IMG/VR virus record: IMGVR_UViG_3300015360_000081
Coordinates: 1 to 42,902 of that record
Direction: 5' to 3' (one strand)
From: a virus
DNA length: 42,902 bases
Shown here: positions 1-4,660 of the stretch, one piece after another
Position numbering within the stretch: position 1 is the stretch's first letter
How the letters are laid out: every line of letters starts with the position of its first letter
Translations under genes and position numbers: made by a program
Notes under the pieces: model-generated
Seen by the model: only the letters and a program-made list of their open reading frames with translations
Databases searched by the model: none
What the model was told of the DNA's origin: nothing

Positions 1-17
1 CCCACTTCCTGGCGCCG
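1..17. repeat. Terminal direct repeat, left copy
   Basis: These 17 bases are identical to 42886-42902. When the ends are merged at this repeat, the methyltransferase gene split across them becomes one open frame of exactly 312 codons including the stop. The repeat therefore most likely reflects circular or circularly permuted DNA closed by the assembler, not a biological long terminal repeat. Confidence 0.9.
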
Positions 18-364
18 CTTGCGACGTTCTCGATGACGACCCACTTGGGCTTGAGCTCGCCGACGATGCGGGCAAACTCATACCAGAGTCCCGAGCGGCT
101 GCCAGCAAGGCCAGCGCCCTTGCCAGCGCTGGACACGTCCTGGCATGGAAAACCTCCGCAGATAACGTCGACGGGGTCGAGAATTCCAGTACCAACTGTT
201 TTGACATCTTCGTACCTTTCAGCGTGTGGCCAGTGCCGCGCGAGCACTCGCCGCGCCCAAGCGCTCTGCTCGACCTGCCAGACCGTGTGGCCCAGCCCTG
301 AGCGCTCCAGCCCGAGTTCGAGTCCGCCGATGCCGGCGAATAGGGAGCCAATGGTCAAGTTCAC
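1..364 (-). CDS. DNA (cytosine-5) methyltransferase, N-terminal part (continues at 42885)
   Basis: This is the first 121 codons of a 311-residue m5C methyltransferase that would methylate cytosine C5 in phage DNA, probably to evade host restriction. The start is a GTG at 364, 10 bp after the stop of the preceding gene, with AAGG upstream. Motif I (FAGIGG) is at residues 9-14, the motif IV catalytic PCQ at 73-75 and the motif VI ENV at 112-114. The stretch RSGLWYEFARIV is typical of phage enzymes. The frame runs off the left edge and continues at 42885-42314 with motif VIII and motif X. All key motifs are present, so it should be active. The recognition sequence cannot be read from the sequence. 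It lies in the middle of a leftward operon of small alanine-rich proteins, where it is the only recognisable enzyme. Confidence 0.93.
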   Translation of the reverse strand, partial: MNLTIGSLFAGIGGLELGLERSGLGHTVWQVEQSAWARRVLARHWPHAERYEDVKTVGTGILDPVDVICGGFPCQDVSSAGKGAGLAGSRSGLWYEFARIVGELKPKWVVIENVASGARKW

Positions 365-374
365 GGCGAATGCC

Positions 375-590
375 TTACCGGCCGGCCAGCCGGTCTAGAC
401 GAGGGAAGTCGGCTCGCAGTCGCCGGAGCGCCTCCAGGCTGATGCCGAGATCGTCGGCAGCGGCAGTGAGCGTTGGCTGGAGGCGCATGGTCTCCGTTAT
501 TATCCGCTCGGCCGAGCCGCTGAGAGCGGGAAACTGGCCAGCAAGCGCGGCGCGTAGGACATTGATGGGTGCGGAGGAGTGGGGTCTCAT
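375..590 (-). CDS. Small helix-turn-helix-like protein
   Basis: The product is 71 residues. The start codon ATG at 590 overlaps the stop of the upstream gene (ATGA), which fixes the start; longer in-frame extensions would run into that gene. The C-terminal third (LTAAADDLGISLEALRRLRADFP) has the spacing of a helix-turn-helix of the Fis or terminase small-subunit kind, with Ala, Gly-Ile-Ser and Leu in the turn. There is no signal peptide or membrane segment. It lies just before the methyltransferase and could be a small DNA-binding regulator; this is inference from a weak motif. A terminase small-subunit role is not excluded, but the 36606 gene is a better candidate. Confidence 0.6.
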   Translation of the reverse strand: MRPHSSAPINVLRAALAGQFPALSGSAERIITETMRLQPTLTAAADDLGISLEALRRLRADFPRLDRLAGR

Positions 591-856
591 GACGTCACCC
601 CTGCCGCCCAAGCCTTCGCCGCCTTCGCCGCACGCGCTGCCCGCGCCTTCGACGCAATCTCCGCCTTCAGCTCGGCCTTCGCGACCAGCCACGTTTTCCA
701 CGCAGCGCTTTCCGCAGCCTCGGCCCTGGCCAGCTCCGCCACATCAAGCGCGTTCGAGGTCCAGGAGCGGGCCGCAGCCACTCTCAGTGCGTCCGCCTTT
801 TCCTTCGCTACTCGCACGTCCTCCCACGCGAGCCTCTCCGACGCTGCGGGGCTCAC
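587..856 (-). CDS. Alanine-rich helical microprotein (paralogue family)
   Basis: The product is 89 residues, very rich in Ala, Glu, Lys and Arg, and predicted to be almost entirely helical. The GTG start at 856 overlaps the upstream stop (GTGA); the longer open frame overlaps a real gene and is rejected. It begins MSPAASE, like the genes at 40882 and 41842 that begin M(T/S)PAEQELE. It also shares their motif of Glu, two or three small residues, Ala-Trp, then Ala and Leu (here ESAAWKTWLVAKAEL). The C-terminus is an Ala-Lys tract. No enzymatic domain is visible and the function is unknown. Translational coupling within the methyltransferase operon suggests it is made in proportion to its neighbours. 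Confidence 0.7.
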   Translation of the reverse strand: MSPAASERLAWEDVRVAKEKADALRVAAARSWTSNALDVAELARAEAAESAAWKTWLVAKAELKAEIASKARAARAAKAAKAWAAGVTS

Positions 857-1065
857 GACACCACCCCGAACTCTCGCGACAGCTCTGCGTCGGAATACGT
901 TGGGTCGCCCTCGTGTAGGCCGTGCGAAACCGAGCAGAATTCCTGCCCTTGATCGTCGCGCGGCCAGACCCCGGCACTGTCCAGTTCTCTGATTTGGTCC
1001 GGCGTTAGCTCGATGATTACGCCGTTCGGCGACTGATAGGTGATGACGTTGGTTTTGGGCATCAC
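853..1065 (-). CDS. Hypothetical protein, 70 aa
   Basis: The product is a 69-70 residue acidic protein with no recognised domain. Two starts are possible: GTG at 1065 overlapping the upstream stop (GTGA), or the adjacent ATG at 1062. The N-terminal half (ITYQSPNGVIIELTPDQIREL) reads like a small beta-hairpin followed by a helix, and the C-terminus is acidic. It is translationally coupled on both sides, with 4-bp overlaps to the genes at 1062-1331 and 587-856. No function is proposed. Confidence 0.65.
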   Translation of the reverse strand: MMPKTNVITYQSPNGVIIELTPDQIRELDSAGVWPRDDQGQEFCSVSHGLHEGDPTYSDAELSREFGVVS

Positions 1066-1331
1066 GACACCGCCTCGAGATCAGAAGACGCTGCACACCA
1101 GTCGATCCACAGCTCTGCGATCGCCGCGTGAATCGTCTCCTCCTGCTCGTCGGTGGCGCCGCTCACGACGTCGTCGCCGGGCTCGCCGAAACGTGCCGAA
1201 TCGACGGCGACGTCGAATCCTGTGCGTTCGTCAATGTGGCGATCGACGAAATAGGTCCAGTCGTCGAAGTCGTCCTCGGTGCAATCGTCGCCGTGGTTGT
1301 AGCTAGTGAGTGTGACAGTGGGGTTGGTCAT
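1062..1331 (-). CDS. Hypothetical acidic protein, 89 aa
   Basis: The product is 89 residues and strongly acidic (clusters such as DDCTEDDFDDW), resembling small acidic phage proteins that bind host factors or mimic DNA; that resemblance is only compositional. The start ATG at 1331 is preceded by AAGGA 7 nt upstream, inside a 74-bp leader that is repeated before the gene at 1900-2145. It is the first gene after this leader, so the leader probably sets its translation. Its stop overlaps the next start. Confidence 0.7.
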   Translation of the reverse strand: MTNPTVTLTSYNHGDDCTEDDFDDWTYFVDRHIDERTGFDVAVDSARFGEPGDDVVSGATDEQEETIHAAIAELWIDWCAASSDLEAVS

Positions 1332-1401
1332 GATGTTCCTTTTCCGGGGGCATCCTCATGCCCCACACCCCAAAAGCCCCCGGGCTCGAAAGCGTGGGGG
1401 C
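1328..1401 (-). repeat. 74-bp repeated leader, copy 1 (hairpins plus RBS)
   Basis: This copy is identical to 2142-2215. Read leftward it holds a GCCCCC/GGGGGC stem followed by TTTT, then a perfect 7-bp hairpin (GGGGCAT, loop GAGG, ATGCCCC), then AAGGA and the ATG of the 1062-1331 gene. The first stem with its T run resembles an intrinsic terminator, so the element could act by attenuation. The rest of the 144-bp gap (1402-1475) shows no gene. Confidence 0.8.
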
Positions 1402-1475
1402 AGGTAGGGCAGATGGGTCTCAGGTAGGGTCGGAGCTGCCGGCTTCGAAGTGCCCAGCCCACCACTCTCTCGGTG

Positions 1476-1658
1476 TCATAACTGCCCCATGGTCTCGTAA
1501 CGGCCAAGGGCACGCTGGGCCGCCCTCATCTGATAGAGCAGGTCAGCCCCTCCGAAGGGGTCGCCACCCTCATCTCCTCGCGCAGCCCAGAGCCTGTAGG
1601 CCGCTTCTGCCCACATCGCCTCACGCTGTAGGGTCTCGTACTCGGTCTCGGTCCTCAT
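1476..1658 (-). CDS. Small hypothetical protein, 60 aa
   Basis: The product is 60 residues, predicted helical, with Tyr, Trp, Ala and Glu spread along it (AMWAEAAYRLWAARGDEGG). The start ATG at 1658 overlaps the upstream stop by 4 bp. Its first codons (MRTET) are identical to those of the upstream gene 1655-1903 because a 28-bp sequence spanning the junction is duplicated. No domain is recognised. The spread-out Ala and Trp suggest it may belong loosely to the alanine-rich helical family of this operon. Confidence 0.6.
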   Translation of the reverse strand: MRTETEYETLQREAMWAEAAYRLWAARGDEGGDPFGGADLLYQMRAAQRALGRYETMGQL

Positions 1659-1675
1659 GACGCCACCGCGCTAGC
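1648..1675 (-). repeat. 28-bp gene-junction repeat, copy 1
   Basis: This copy is identical to 1893-1920. Each copy encodes the last residues of one gene (ending AVAS), the ATGA stop/start overlap and the first codons (MRTE) of the next. It marks a duplicated gene boundary. Confidence 0.85.
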
Positions 1676-1903
1676 GAACCGGGTTACGGGTGTGCGGTCC
1701 CCAGCAAGGCGCGAATTGCAGCAAGCACAAGGGCGGCAGGAGAAGGTGGGCTCGAAATCAGAGGGCGCGCTCAGAGCGTAGCCGACGGTCCCCTCTGCGA
1801 TTGCGGCCTCTTGCTCCGGCGTGACCTCAGGGTTGACGTCCCCATTAGCCAACATCTGCACACAGTCGTCACAAGCCATGCCATCGTATGTTTCGGTCCT
1901 CAT
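1655..1903 (-). CDS. Small cysteine-containing hypothetical protein, 82 aa
   Basis: The product is 82 residues. It has an N-terminal Cys-Asp-Asp-Cys (residues 11-14) and a C-terminal cluster C-x2-C-x-C-C (FSCRPCACCN), so it could bind a metal as a small zinc-ribbon-like fold. The middle is acidic. Start and stop both sit in 4-bp overlaps with neighbours, and both boundaries carry copies of the 28-bp junction repeat. It ends in RFASAVAS, close to the EASAVAS end of the upstream gene. Function unknown. Confidence 0.65.
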   Translation of the reverse strand: MRTETYDGMACDDCVQMLANGDVNPEVTPEQEAAIAEGTVGYALSAPSDFEPTFSCRPCACCNSRLAGDRTPVTRFASAVAS

Positions 1904-1920
1904 GACGCCACCGCGCTAGC
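1893..1920 (-). repeat. 28-bp gene-junction repeat, copy 2
   Basis: This is the second exact copy of the junction repeat described at 1648-1675. It lies at the boundary between the genes at 1900-2145 and 1655-1903. Confidence 0.85.
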
Positions 1921-2145
1921 TTCGTTGGCTGGGTAGTTGAATGCCTCACACCACTCTGCGCCCGAGCCGAACGCGCGGATGAACCGGGTCGTCTCAGTGT
2001 CGACGACGGCAGTCCAGCCGTAGCCAGCTGCCCTCACACCCTCACGGGCTGACGTCTTCGCAGCACGCACCGAGCGATGATTCAGGCGCTTGGTAGTTAG
2101 ACCCATGCTGTAATTGATCAGATAGCTAGTGACTTCGTTTTTCAT
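1900..2145 (-). CDS. Hypothetical basic protein, 81 aa
   Basis: The product is 81 residues and basic in its N-terminal half (TTKRLNHRSVRAAKTSAREGVRAAGYGWTAVVDTETTRFIRAF). The layout is basic helix, then short beta strands, but no family is recognised. The ATG at 2145 is preceded by AAGGA within the second copy of the 74-bp leader, which makes it the first gene of the leftward small-protein operon. Its stop overlaps the next start (ATGA). Confidence 0.65.
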   Translation of the reverse strand: MKNEVTSYLINYSMGLTTKRLNHRSVRAAKTSAREGVRAAGYGWTAVVDTETTRFIRAFGSGAEWCEAFNYPANEASAVAS

Positions 2146-2215
2146 GATGTTCCTTTTCCGGGGGCATCCTCATGCCCCACACCCCAAAAGCCCCCGGGCT
2201 CGAAAGCGTGGGGGC
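2142..2215 (-). repeat. 74-bp repeated leader, copy 2
   Basis: This is an exact copy of 1328-1401, upstream of the 1900-2145 gene, with the same two hairpins and ribosome binding site. It also lies directly downstream of the lipoprotein gene 2234-2845. Its GC stem plus T run could therefore end that transcript. Confidence 0.8.
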
Positions 2216-2233
2216 GGACAGAGGGAGGATGGC

Positions 2234-2845
2234 TCAGGCGGACTTCAGTTTCTTGGCAGCCTTGGCAGCCTTCTTGGCGTCAGAAGCAGCCTTCTTTGCA
2301 GCCTTAGCAGCTGCCTTCTTGGCGGCCTTCTTCTCAGCCTTTGCAGCCTTAGCAGCCTCACGGTCCTCCCACTCAGAGTCACTCATCTTGCCATCCTCTC
2401 GAGGGCACGCGAACCCTTTGCAGCCAACCGTCTTGGCAGCCAGGTACGCCTTCTGACGGGCCTCGTAAGCAGCCTTGTCAGCAGCTTCGACGAGCGGGTC
2501 GACAGCAGCAAATGCAGCTTCCTGGGCATAGTGTTCAGCCTCTTCAGCCGCAATCTCAGCATCATACTGGCGACGCTCCTCAGCCATCCCAGGGCAGCCG
2601 ACGAGCTTCTCATCGAAGTCGCAGCCACGAGCTGCTTCAGCTGCGATCTCAGCGTTGTAGTCAGCTTGGTACACCTTCTGGCGAGCTAGCATCGCAGGGC
2701 ACTCGTCCAGATCACCCTCCTGCACACAGCCGCGCGCTTCTTCAAGCTGGATGGCAGTACGAGGAGGAGCTGTTCGAGCCGAAACGCCACAAGCGACAGA
2801 GGAAAATGAGATAGCAACAAGGAGAGAGAGAGCTGTTTTGGTCAT
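2234..2845 (-). CDS. Putative secreted lipoprotein with Cys-pair repeats and Lys/Ala tail
   Basis: The product is 203 residues. It has an N-terminal signal sequence (MTKTALSLLVAISFSSVACG) ending in a lipobox-like S-V-A-C at residues 16-19; the -3 Ser is atypical. Two tandem repeats of about 36 residues follow, each of the form ARGC...CPxM...Y.AEIAAE (Cys 40 and 49, 75 and 84). A third, degenerate Cys pair is at 142 and 147. From residue 164 the tail is almost only Ala and Lys, like a histone H1 tail. It was probably exported and anchored in the envelope. Phage lipoproteins of this kind often alter the surface of the infected cell (superinfection exclusion), but that is inference. The start at 2845 lies 5 nt from a TAACCT box, so the transcript may be leaderless. 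Another possibility is a virion or lysis accessory protein. Confidence 0.75.
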   Translation of the reverse strand: MTKTALSLLVAISFSSVACGVSARTAPPRTAIQLEEARGCVQEGDLDECPAMLARQKVYQADYNAEIAAEAARGCDFDEKLVGCPGMAEERRQYDAEIAAEEAEHYAQEAAFAAVDPLVEAADKAAYEARQKAYLAAKTVGCKGFACPREDGKMSDSEWEDREAAKAAKAEKKAAKKAAAKAAKKAASDAKKAAKAAKKLKSA

Positions 2846-2938
2846 GTCTTAGGTTAGCACGTAACGGTCAAGCTTAGTACCTGTTTTTCTAACAAATGTT
2901 TTTCATGCCAACCTCATTAGTCTACCAACCCACTCGAG

Positions 2939-2954
2939 TGTTTCACGTGAAACA
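2939..2954. promoter_or_regulatory. parS-like centromere site 1 (perfect match)
   Basis: The sequence TGTTTCACGTGAAACA is a perfect 16-bp palindrome identical to the conserved bacterial chromosomal parS site bound by ParB/Spo0J. Two copies in a 43-kb genome, both outside genes, cannot be chance. No ParA or ParB gene is seen in the window, so a host ParB is the likely ligand. Confidence 0.9.
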
Positions 2955-3056
2955 TTGCTCTTATAATCGAGTGGTCACGCCTGGCGGGTCTACCCTCGAG
3001 TGGGGGGGGCACCCGGAGAGTCCACGACACTGCCAGCAAGAATCAGGACCTAAGAG

Positions 3057-3072
3057 TGTTTCACGTGAAACA
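3057..3072. promoter_or_regulatory. parS-like centromere site 2 (perfect match)
   Basis: This is the second perfect copy of TGTTTCACGTGAAACA, 118 bp from the first and in the same GAG...T flanking context. It lies 28 bp before the first unit of the dyad array. Confidence 0.9.
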
Positions 3073-3099
3073 TCTAAGACCATGACCCTATGTGACCCT

Positions 3100-3223
3100 A
3101 TGACATCAATGTCATACCCCTATGACATCCATGTCATATTGACTTCTGATAACCACGACATCCATGTCATACCCCTCTGATAACCATGACATCAATGTCA
3201 TACCCCTATGACATCCATGTCAT
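3100..3223. repeat. Array of five 16-bp dyads, ATGACATCMATGTCAT
   Basis: Copies are at 3100-3115, 3122-3137, 3155-3170 (first half ACGACAT), 3186-3201 and 3208-3223. Each is an inverted repeat of ATGACAT around two bases. Centre spacings are 22, 33, 31 and 22 bp, roughly two or three helical turns, so bound proteins would lie on one face. A 47-bp block containing two dyads is exactly duplicated (3100-3146 and 3186-3232). The array looks like an iteron or operator set for a dimeric DNA-binding protein. It is not a CRISPR, as the spacers are short and conserved. Confidence 0.85.
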
Positions 3224-3244
3224 ATTGACTTCGGCTAATCACTA

Positions 3245-3266
3245 GATTAGTGCAAAACCACTAATC
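3245..3266. repeat. 8-bp inverted repeat (GATTAGTG / CACTAATC)
   Basis: Arms at 3245-3252 and 3259-3266 are separated by six bases. It follows the dyad array directly and could be an operator or a small hairpin. Confidence 0.6.
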
Positions 3267-3297
3267 AACCACCCCTTGAAGTGGAACAGGTCTTGCT

Positions 3298-3539
3298 GCA
3301 AGGCGACTGTTAGGGAGCCTTGCCCTCGTGTCTCCCCTTCCGTGCCTTCACTCCCACGGAGCAACTGACCTTGATTCCCGAAAGCCCTTAAAAAAATTTG
3401 GCCTTCTAGAAGCTCGACTCATCCAGCGAGGTCGAGACCATCTATGGCCATTTGGAAGACCGACCCAAGGGAGTGTCTGGGGCTAGGGCTCTGGACCGTC
3501 TCACGCTTGGGGCGTGTTCCTTAGGTTTCAGGTCCAGAG
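3298..3539. other. Cluster of hairpins, possible structured RNA
   Basis: Perfect stems are GCAAGGC/GCCTTGC (3298-3304/3317-3323), TCCGTG/CACGGA (3339-3344/3355-3360), CTCGAC/GTCGAG (3413-3418/3431-3436) and a 9-bp CTCTGGACC/GGTCCAGAG (3489-3497/3531-3539). The last encloses CACGC/GCGTG (3502-3506/3512-3516). A poly-A/T stretch lies at 3390-3399. The density of stems suggests a non-coding RNA or untranslated leader; the strand is not clear. Confidence 0.45.
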
Positions 3540-3600
3540 AGGTATACACGCGAGACTACATGCCCAAAGTGCTTCTGGTCAAGTCAAGTCGTGATTTTGT

Positions 3601-4023
3601 CTAGCTGGCTATGGCTGCCCTGGTTTGTAGGTAGGACCATCCCATCCTTAGGGCTATTTCCTTCAGTGTTTGCTTCCTTCGGTAGAGGGACTTGGCTCTT
3701 TCTATGTCCTCGGGGTCTAGGTTCAGGGCTGCGGCAGTGAACCTAATCCTGTTCTCAGCTGCCTGGGTCGTTGTGCTGAAGTGGATCGGGTTGACGCAGA
3801 AGGGGCTCTTGCAGTCCCTGACGAGCCAGATGCTCTTGGGGATGGGGCCATACATGGTCTGCCAGAACCACCTTTGGATGTTGATGCTCTTCCCGTCCGT
3901 CCAGACTAGGACCCTGCCTTTCTCTAGGTCTCCTACTTCCCAGCAAGCGCCTGCCCTTGCCTTGGCCAAGTCGGTATCGATGAGAGTCCATGGGTCTTTG
4001 GTCGTGTGCTTTTTCTTTGCCAT
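3601..4023 (-). CDS. HNH-like protein with C-terminal helix-turn-helix
   Basis: The product is 140 residues. Residues 27-95 follow the HNH_3 homing-endonuclease layout (ACWEVG, then WFWQTMYGPIP, then CKSPFCVNPIHF and a final Asn in ENR). The C-terminal 40 residues (TLKEIALRMGWSYLQTRAAI) form a helix-turn-helix. The position that is His in the usual vlHxC motif is Arg here (WLVRDCKSP), so the nuclease may be dead and the protein may act as a DNA-binding regulator. The ATG at 4023 is only 20 bp from the divergent ssb start, so this protein is well placed to control or be controlled with ssb. The stop is TAG. A homing-endonuclease origin is likely; current activity is uncertain. Confidence 0.75.
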   Translation of the reverse strand: MAKKKHTTKDPWTLIDTDLAKARAGACWEVGDLEKGRVLVWTDGKSINIQRWFWQTMYGPIPKSIWLVRDCKSPFCVNPIHFSTTTQAAENRIRFTAAALNLDPEDIERAKSLYRRKQTLKEIALRMGWSYLQTRAAIAS

Positions 4024-4035
4024 CAGTGTTAGAAC
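4007..4035 (+). promoter_or_regulatory. Promoter for ssb, probably leaderless
   Basis: A TAGAAC -10 box at 4030-4035, with a poor -35 (TGCTTT) 17 bp upstream, lies 8 nt before the ssb ATG. It belongs to the same box family as 4746, 27938, 30080 and 36572. Confidence 0.5.
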
Positions 4036-4043
4036 ATACTACC

Positions 4044-4457
4044 ATGTCAAGCATGGCAAATGTAACGGTATTCGGGAGACTCGGGAAAGACCCTGAGGTA
4101 AGAACTGGGGTGAAGAACGGCAAGGAATGGGCCATCTTCAGTTTCAGCGTTGGTGAGCGGCTTTGGGACTCAAAGAAGAAGGAGGCCTTTACCCGTTGGT
4201 GGGAGGTCAGCACCTTCGGGCAGACCAAGTCCCTCGAAAACATGCGGAAGGGCACCATCGTCTGTGCGAACGGGGAGATGACCGTCGAGATGTGGAAGGA
4301 AGCTCCCAAGTTCCGGCTCAGCTGCGAGTCGTCTCGCTCCATCCAGTACAGCAACGACAAGGACTCCAGTAACCGTGAGGCCGGTCGTGAGGCAGCCCGC
4401 GCCAATGGCCCGGCTTCGGACTTCGACTCACCTGACGACGACGACATCCCGTTCTGA
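4044..4457 (+). CDS. ssb: Single-stranded DNA-binding protein
   Basis: The product is 137 residues: an N-terminal OB-fold (NVTVFGRLGKDPEVRTG, then the WWEVSTFG strand and the KGTIVCANGEM strand), a flexible acidic linker, and the canonical SSB tip DDDDIPF at the C-terminus. It coats phage single-stranded DNA, and the tip normally docks recombination and replication proteins, probably including host ones. ATG 4044 (MSSMANV) or the in-frame ATG at 4053 could start it; 4044 is 8 nt from a TAGAAC box with no Shine-Dalgarno, which fits a leaderless message. It would cooperate with the exonuclease-annealase at 30092 and the resolvase at 29509. A structured non-coding block follows. Confidence 0.95.
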   Translation: MSSMANVTVFGRLGKDPEVRTGVKNGKEWAIFSFSVGERLWDSKKKEAFTRWWEVSTFGQTKSLENMRKGTIVCANGEMTVEMWKEAPKFRLSCESSRSIQYSNDKDSSNREAGREAARANGPASDFDSPDDDDIPF

Positions 4458-4465
4458 GCCAAAAG

Positions 4466-4558
4466 ATTCCAGGGTAGCCGGTGCCCCCAGTTCCATACCC
4501 GGCGGCCTTCCTTGCCAGCATCTGTGATGGTGGAAGAACACAGATGACAACCTGGAAT
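4466..4558 (+). ncRNA. Structured element downstream of ssb (three-stem fold)
   Basis: An outer stem ATTCCAGG/CCTGGAAT (4466-4473/4551-4558) encloses GCCGG/CCGGC (4477-4481/4499-4503; alternative GGGTA/TACCC) and CATCTGTG/CACAGATG (4519-4526/4539-4546). Together they form a plausible three-way junction. No gene fits here. It may be an independent small RNA or the 3' structure of the ssb message; the pairing is seen directly, the function is not known. Confidence 0.5.
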
Positions 4559-4591
4559 TGAGACAGGAGACACCTCGGAGAGACGGGGACT

Positions 4592-4658
4592 TCGCGCGGT
4601 AGTTCAAAGGTAGAACGGGGGCTAGCCCCAGATGGCGGTTCGAATCCGTGACGCGCGA
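4592..4658 (+). tRNA. tRNA-like element with shortened anticodon arm (candidate CUA anticodon)
   Basis: A perfect 7-bp acceptor (TCGCGCG/CGCGCGA, 4592-4598/4652-4658) encloses a D arm (GTTC, loop AAAGGTA with the conserved GG, GAAC; 4602-4616) and a T arm with the canonical loop TTCGAAT (4639-4645). The elbow residues of a tRNA are therefore present. The middle is 6 nt too short: GGGGGCTAGCCCC (4617-4629) replaces the anticodon arm. A 3-bp stem with a 7-nt loop would place CTA in the anticodon, which would read UAG, but position 33 is G, not U. No CCA is encoded. It is either a degenerate tRNA or a tRNA mimic. TAG is still used as a normal stop in the window (for example 5365, 35924). Confidence 0.5.
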
Positions 4659-4660
4659 CT

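Larger units (their letters stand above)
2846..3600. other. 755-bp non-coding region with centromere-like and repeat elements
   Basis: No credible gene is present: the only + frame (2896-3180) runs through the repeats. The region holds two parS sites, a five-copy dyad array, an inverted repeat at 3245-3266 and several hairpins between 3298 and 3539, each listed separately. CACTCGAGTG at 2931-2940 and two further TCGAGTG copies (2968-2974, 2996-3002) surround the first parS. The layout is what one expects of a partition, origin or control region. Confidence 0.8.

Noticed and set aside
226-992. Two overlapping rightward frames in the methyltransferase operon (226-918 and 579-992)
   Set aside because: They oppose a coupled chain of leftward genes and have Ser/Arg/Pro-rich or Ala/Ser-rich translations typical of antisense GC-rich DNA.
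1328-1513. 61-codon leftward frame across the 74-bp leader
   Set aside because: It is a translation of the leader hairpins, with no ribosome site; the leader is explained as regulatory RNA.
2896-3180. 94-codon rightward frame through the parS/dyad region
   Set aside because: It has no ribosome site and is made of translated repeats (DIHVI); the sequence is explained by regulatory elements.
3100-3223. Dyad array as a CRISPR
   Set aside because: The repeats are 16 bp and palindromic, with 6- to 17-bp intervening sequences that are themselves partly repeated; there is no spacer diversity and no cas genes.
3755-4573. 272-codon leftward frame over ssb and the HNH gene
   Set aside because: It overlaps two genes with clear domains and has no family resemblance of its own.
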